From: an uncultured Myxococcales bacterium | Lineage (GTDB): Bacteria; Myxococcota_A; UBA9042 | Reading direction: 5' to 3' | NCBI GenBank assembly: GCA_937915965.1 | Contig: CALGHC010000891.1 | Location: 1-8,599 of the forward strand | Length of the DNA stretch: 8,599 bases | Shown here: piece after piece, positions 5,741-8,599 of the stretch | Layout of the letters: each line of letters begins with the position of its first letter | Position numbering within the stretch: the stretch's first letter is position 1 | Notes under the pieces: model-generated | Databases searched by the model: none | What the model was told of the DNA's origin: nothing | What the model saw: only the letters and a program-made list of their open reading frames with translations | Position numbers and translations under genes: made by a program

Positions 5741-8395
5741 TCAACGCCCTGGGCCGGCCCGCTTCGCGGGTTTTGCCCGTACTTTCGGCGTTGGCCGCCG
5801 TCGTGTCCGCTTCGGAGAGACCGCCTTGGACGCCCCAGATGGCTTTCTGACGGAGCCGCCTCCCTTCGACCCTGCCGCCGCGCGTTTCTGGTCGAGGGGC
5901 AGCGCGATGGGAGCCGCACCGTCGTACAGCACCCGATAGGCCATGTAGGCGCCGAGCACCCGCTTGGTATAGTCGCGCGTCTCGCGGAACGGGATCGTCT
6001 CGACAAAAAGGTCCATCGGCCAATCACCGCGCTGGCGACGCCAGCGGCCGACAGCGCCACCGCCGGCGTTGTAACCGGCGGCCATCTGCGCGCGCCGCTC
6101 GAAACGGCCAAGCAGGCGGGCCAGGTAGCGTGCACCCAGGCGAACGTTGACCGGAGGCTGGCGCAGCGTCTCCGCGGTGGCCACCAGACCCAACGGCTTG
6201 GCCATCGCCTTCGCTGTCGGCAGAATCAACTGCAACAGTCCGATCGCGTTAGCGAATGACTCGACGGTGTACGAGAAGCCGCTCTCGGATCTGCAAATCG
6301 CGAACACAGTCGCGGCGTCGAGATGAAACTCGGTCGCAGCTGCCTCGAGCAGCGCCCGGTAGCCTCGCGGATACGCGATCTCCCAGGCCTTTCGGTTGTG
6401 CTCGTGGGGGTATTCGGTTGCGAAGAGGCGCAGCGCGTCACGACCGACGTTGTGCGAGGCCGGCCATCGCCCTGCCTCGTCGTCGAGAGCGGCGCGGGTC
6501 CACAAAAGACCAGGATCGCCGTCGCTCCAGGTCGCCGCCGCCGAGCGGTCGTCAAACAAGCCCGCCGATTCGAGCTCGTCGCGCGCGGCCGTGTGCCAGC
6601 CGAGGGCTCCCAGAAGTCGGGCCCGCTGGACTCCCTGCCCGCCGATCAAGGCGGCCGTGGGCGCCGGGCCGGCGCGAACGCTGCGGTGCCGAGCCAACTC
6701 GGCCGCCACGGGCTTCTCGGCCGCGGCGCCGCCGTGCAAGCGCAGACGAGCGAGCGACATGCCGGCGTACCAAGTGAGTGGGTGGCGAACGAAGACGCGG
6801 CGCCAGCGCTTGAGGGCCTTGCGCTTGCGGCCAGTCTCCCACAGAGCGCGCCCAGCAAAATAGTCGGCCCGGCCGCGCGACCAGTCGCGGTCGTCGTAAC
6901 CGTAGGCCCGCCCGTGGGGATCGGCGTCATCGCGGTCGGAGACCAAACGGTCGAGGAACCAAAGCGCCTCGTTCCAACGCCGAGCGATCAGGTGATCGAG
7001 CGCGACCTGCCACAGCGCAACGTCGATCACGTCGTCCTCGGCGTAATCGCGCGCCGCTTTGAGGGCGTGAGTCGCGAGCTTGGCGAGGCCATTGCGGTCG
7101 CGCTTGGCGAAGGCGACCAGCGTCGCCGCGGCGCTGCGATTCGGCTCAGCGACGCCGGCGTCGAGCGCCGCGAGCAGCATCGGCAACCCCTCCGCGCGGC
7201 CAAGCAGCGCCAAGGCCCGGCCCCGGCGAAACGCAAAGGTGGCGCTGTCGAGACCACCGATCGCGACCGGCATCGCGAGCACGGCATCGTTGCCCGCACA
7301 ACCATCGGCAGTGATCTTGGCGTAGACCTCGACCGACTCGGTGAACCGCCCCCGCCGATCCATCGCTCGAGCCGCCCACGAGGATGCATGACAGCGGACA
7401 GCGGCCTCGACGCCTGCGCGTTGGCCAAGCTCAAGCAGGTCGGGAACGGTTCGCTTGTAGCGGCGCCTCTCGGTCGAGTAGATCAGCGCGTCGAGCACGG
7501 CGGCGGCGTCGCCGGGCCGCGTGGTGAGGCGGGCGCGCCAATCATCGGCGCCACCCTTGGTGCCAAGGATCATCCGCACCGCCTGCTCGCATTCCGCAGT
7601 CTTCGGCACGCGGCGGATGAGGTCGCGGGCGTAGCTCACCGCTGCGTCTTCCTGCCCCCGGGCTTGGCTCAGGCGGACCGCTTCCGCTGCCCAGCGCCGC
7701 CAGCGCAAGGTGCCTGGCGGAAGCGCCTGGGTCGTGAGCAAGCGGGCGGCCTCGTCGAGGCGGCCGAGGCGGCGCAACGCGCCGACGCGCTCGATCACGA
7801 GGCCGGGGTCGCTGAACGTCGCGGTCAGCGCGAGCACGACATCGTCGCGACCCGCGTCAGCCGCCTCGCCAACGACCAGCCGCAGCGCGTGCAGCCCGAA
7901 TGTCGGGTGGGATGCGGCGTAACGAGCAAGTTGTGCGGCGCCCGCGTGATCGCCCGCTCGCAGACGCAGCGCAACCAGCAGCATCGCCATGTGCAGGCGA
8001 TCCGTCGCGCTCGGAGTGGACGATGTCGCCGGAACAGGCTGCCAGCGAAGCCACAGCTCCTCGGCCTCGGTGCGAGCCCGCTCGTAGCGACCGTCGCGCC
8101 AATGGCGACCCACGCGAATCGCCTCTGGCGCCTCGAACAGCTGCGGTGGGGTACCAAGTGTGTTGCGCAAGGCAAGAGGCGCCGGCTCAACCGCAACGTC
8201 GGCCAGATCGAGCGTCCAAGCCGCCGGCAGCGCCAACGCCGCCTTGGCGGCGACCTCGCCTGCTCCAGGCCGGACAAGTGCGGTGGCGATCAGGCCCGGG
8301 CCTGGCGTGGATGCGGCCGCAGTGCCAGCCCGACCTGCGCAGCCCAGGACCCCGAGGACCATCACCATCAGCGCCAAACGTCCAGGCCTGCGCAT
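5741..8395 (-). CDS. Slt-type lytic transglycosylase, predicted lipoprotein
   Basis: An 884-residue protein expected to cleave peptidoglycan glycan strands between MurNAc and GlcNAc with 1,6-anhydro product formation. ATG 8395 opens a lipoprotein signal peptide: basic MRRPGR, a hydrophobic core, then VLGC with the lipid-accepting Cys19. Residues about 90-650 are helical and TPR-like (for example ALRRLGRLDEAARLL), ending in the Slt-style YFAGRALWETGRKRKALKRW segment. The catalytic SLT domain spans about 688-815: catalytic Glu704 in RSESGF, then ANAIGLLQLILPTA, GYNAGGGAVGRW (YNAG 775-778) and IPFRETRDYTKRVL, typical of family 1A. It is longer than E. coli Slt70 (about 620 mature residues). The last 49 residues hold 17 Lys/Arg and no acidic residue. 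The frame stays open upstream to GTG 8530 and beyond, through a tandem repeat. No clear Shine-Dalgarno precedes 8395, so this start rests on the signal peptide. Likely site: periplasmic face of the outer membrane. Confidence 0.92.
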   Translation of the reverse strand: MRRPGRLALMVMVLGVLGCAGRAGTAAASTPGPGLIATALVRPGAGEVAAKAALALPAAWTLDLADVAVEPAPLALRNTLGTPPQLFEAPEAIRVGRHWRDGRYERARTEAEELWLRWQPVPATSSTPSATDRLHMAMLLVALRLRAGDHAGAAQLARYAASHPTFGLHALRLVVGEAADAGRDDVVLALTATFSDPGLVIERVGALRRLGRLDEAARLLTTQALPPGTLRWRRWAAEAVRLSQARGQEDAAVSYARDLIRRVPKTAECEQAVRMILGTKGGADDWRARLTTRPGDAAAVLDALIYSTERRRYKRTVPDLLELGQRAGVEAAVRCHASSWAARAMDRRGRFTESVEVYAKITADGCAGNDAVLAMPVAIGGLDSATFAFRRGRALALLGRAEGLPMLLAALDAGVAEPNRSAAATLVAFAKRDRNGLAKLATHALKAARDYAEDDVIDVALWQVALDHLIARRWNEALWFLDRLVSDRDDADPHGRAYGYDDRDWSRGRADYFAGRALWETGRKRKALKRWRRVFVRHPLTWYAGMSLARLRLHGGAAAEKPVAAELARHRSVRAGPAPTAALIGGQGVQRARLLGALGWHTAARDELESAGLFDDRSAAATWSDGDPGLLWTRAALDDEAGRWPASHNVGRDALRLFATEYPHEHNRKAWEIAYPRGYRALLEAAATEFHLDAATVFAICRSESGFSYTVESFANAIGLLQLILPTAKAMAKPLGLVATAETLRQPPVNVRLGARYLARLLGRFERRAQMAAGYNAGGGAVGRWRRQRGDWPMDLFVETIPFRETRDYTKRVLGAYMAYRVLYDGAAPIALPLDQKRAAAGSKGGGSVRKPSGASKAVSPKRTRRRPTPKVRAKPAKRAGPGR

Positions 8396-8529
8396 CCGGC
8401 CCAAGCCGCCATCGCGAGACGGGCCGAACGCTGCCTTGCCGACGCGGGTGCTAGTCGCTGCGCTGGTCTTCTGGGAACTTCGCGAGGCCAGGGGCGCGTA
8501 CGGGCGCAAGAGCACGCGTCGGATCGACA
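8396..8529 (-). other. Leader region upstream of slt, nothing definite
   Basis: This stretch lies between the 15-bp repeat array and the preferred slt start. It is open in the slt frame and could encode a 45-residue N-terminal extension from GTG 8530. That extension would place a polar, non-conserved-looking segment in front of a good lipoprotein signal peptide, so it is more likely untranslated leader. I see no clear -35/-10 pair or hairpin. Confidence 0.4.
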
Positions 8530-8599
8530 CGGCACGGCTTTGCCCGGCACGGCTTTGCCCGGCACGGCTTTGCCCGGCACGGCTTTGCCCGGCACGGCT
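8530..8599. repeat. 15-bp tandem repeat array running off the window
   Basis: On the plus strand the unit CGGCACGGCTTTGCC is repeated without a mismatch at 8530-8544, 8545-8559, 8560-8574 and 8575-8589, with a partial fifth copy to the window end. Each unit contains a short inverted pair (GGC-TTT-GCC), and the unit junctions form another (CCG-GCA-CGG). The period is a multiple of three, so reading frames stay open: one minus-strand frame reads repeated VPGKA and another SRAGQ. Whether it is coding (end of an upstream gene) or intergenic cannot be decided here. Confidence 0.95.

Noticed and set aside
8368..8595. A minus-strand frame encoding VPGKA repeats followed by Arg/Ala-rich sequence that overlaps the slt start
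   Set aside because: The repeat part is simple DNA with a period of three codons and the rest looks non-coding. It might be the end of an upstream gene, but nothing in the window supports a real protein.

Overview
The window is GC-rich DNA (roughly two-thirds G+C by eye). It carries five protein genes, all on the minus strand, so they are transcribed from the right end (8.5 kb) towards position 1. The organism looks like a Gram-negative bacterium with an outer membrane, because the first gene encodes a predicted lipoprotein lytic transglycosylase of the Slt type. High GC plus a gene order of coiled-coil membrane protein, MoxR, DUF58 and VWA protein would fit Myxococcota or a related deltaproteobacterial lineage. 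That placement is an inference and cannot be proven from this window.

In transcription order: (1) 8395-5741, an 884-residue Slt-like soluble-lytic-transglycosylase family protein with a lipoprotein-type signal peptide, an alpha-superhelical/TPR-like body, a C-terminal catalytic SLT domain and a very basic tail. (2) 5551-3125, an 808-residue membrane protein with three N-terminal membrane segments, a long charged helical region, a Gly/Lys/Pro-rich linker and a conserved-looking C-terminal helix pair, resembling DUF4175-type proteins. (3) 3062-2046, a MoxR-family AAA+ ATPase. (4) 1880-966, a DUF58 protein with a VWA-like fold and an intact MIDAS. (5) 969 to beyond position 1, a BatA-like membrane VWA protein, cut off by the window edge. 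Genes 2 to 5 are tightly packed or overlapping and look like one operon of the MoxR/DUF58/BatA class. Such systems are thought to act as chaperones or assembly and maintenance factors for the cell envelope or for metal-dependent complexes. The slt gene sits 189 nt upstream on the same strand and may be co-transcribed.

For four of the five genes a good Shine-Dalgarno sequence decides the start, and for three of them the chosen start is shorter than the longest open frame. All three non-coding stretches (upstream of slt, slt to the coiled-coil gene, moxR to DUF58) contain a short tandem repeat with a period of 15 or 18 bp. No RNA genes, CRISPR arrays, insertion sequences or convincing factor-independent terminators were seen. 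No gap longer than 300 bp lacks a gene. The MoxR/DUF58/VWA core is a known class. The less ordinary aspects are its arrangement beside a lytic transglycosylase, the repeat-filled gaps, and the degenerate MIDAS in one of the two VWA proteins.
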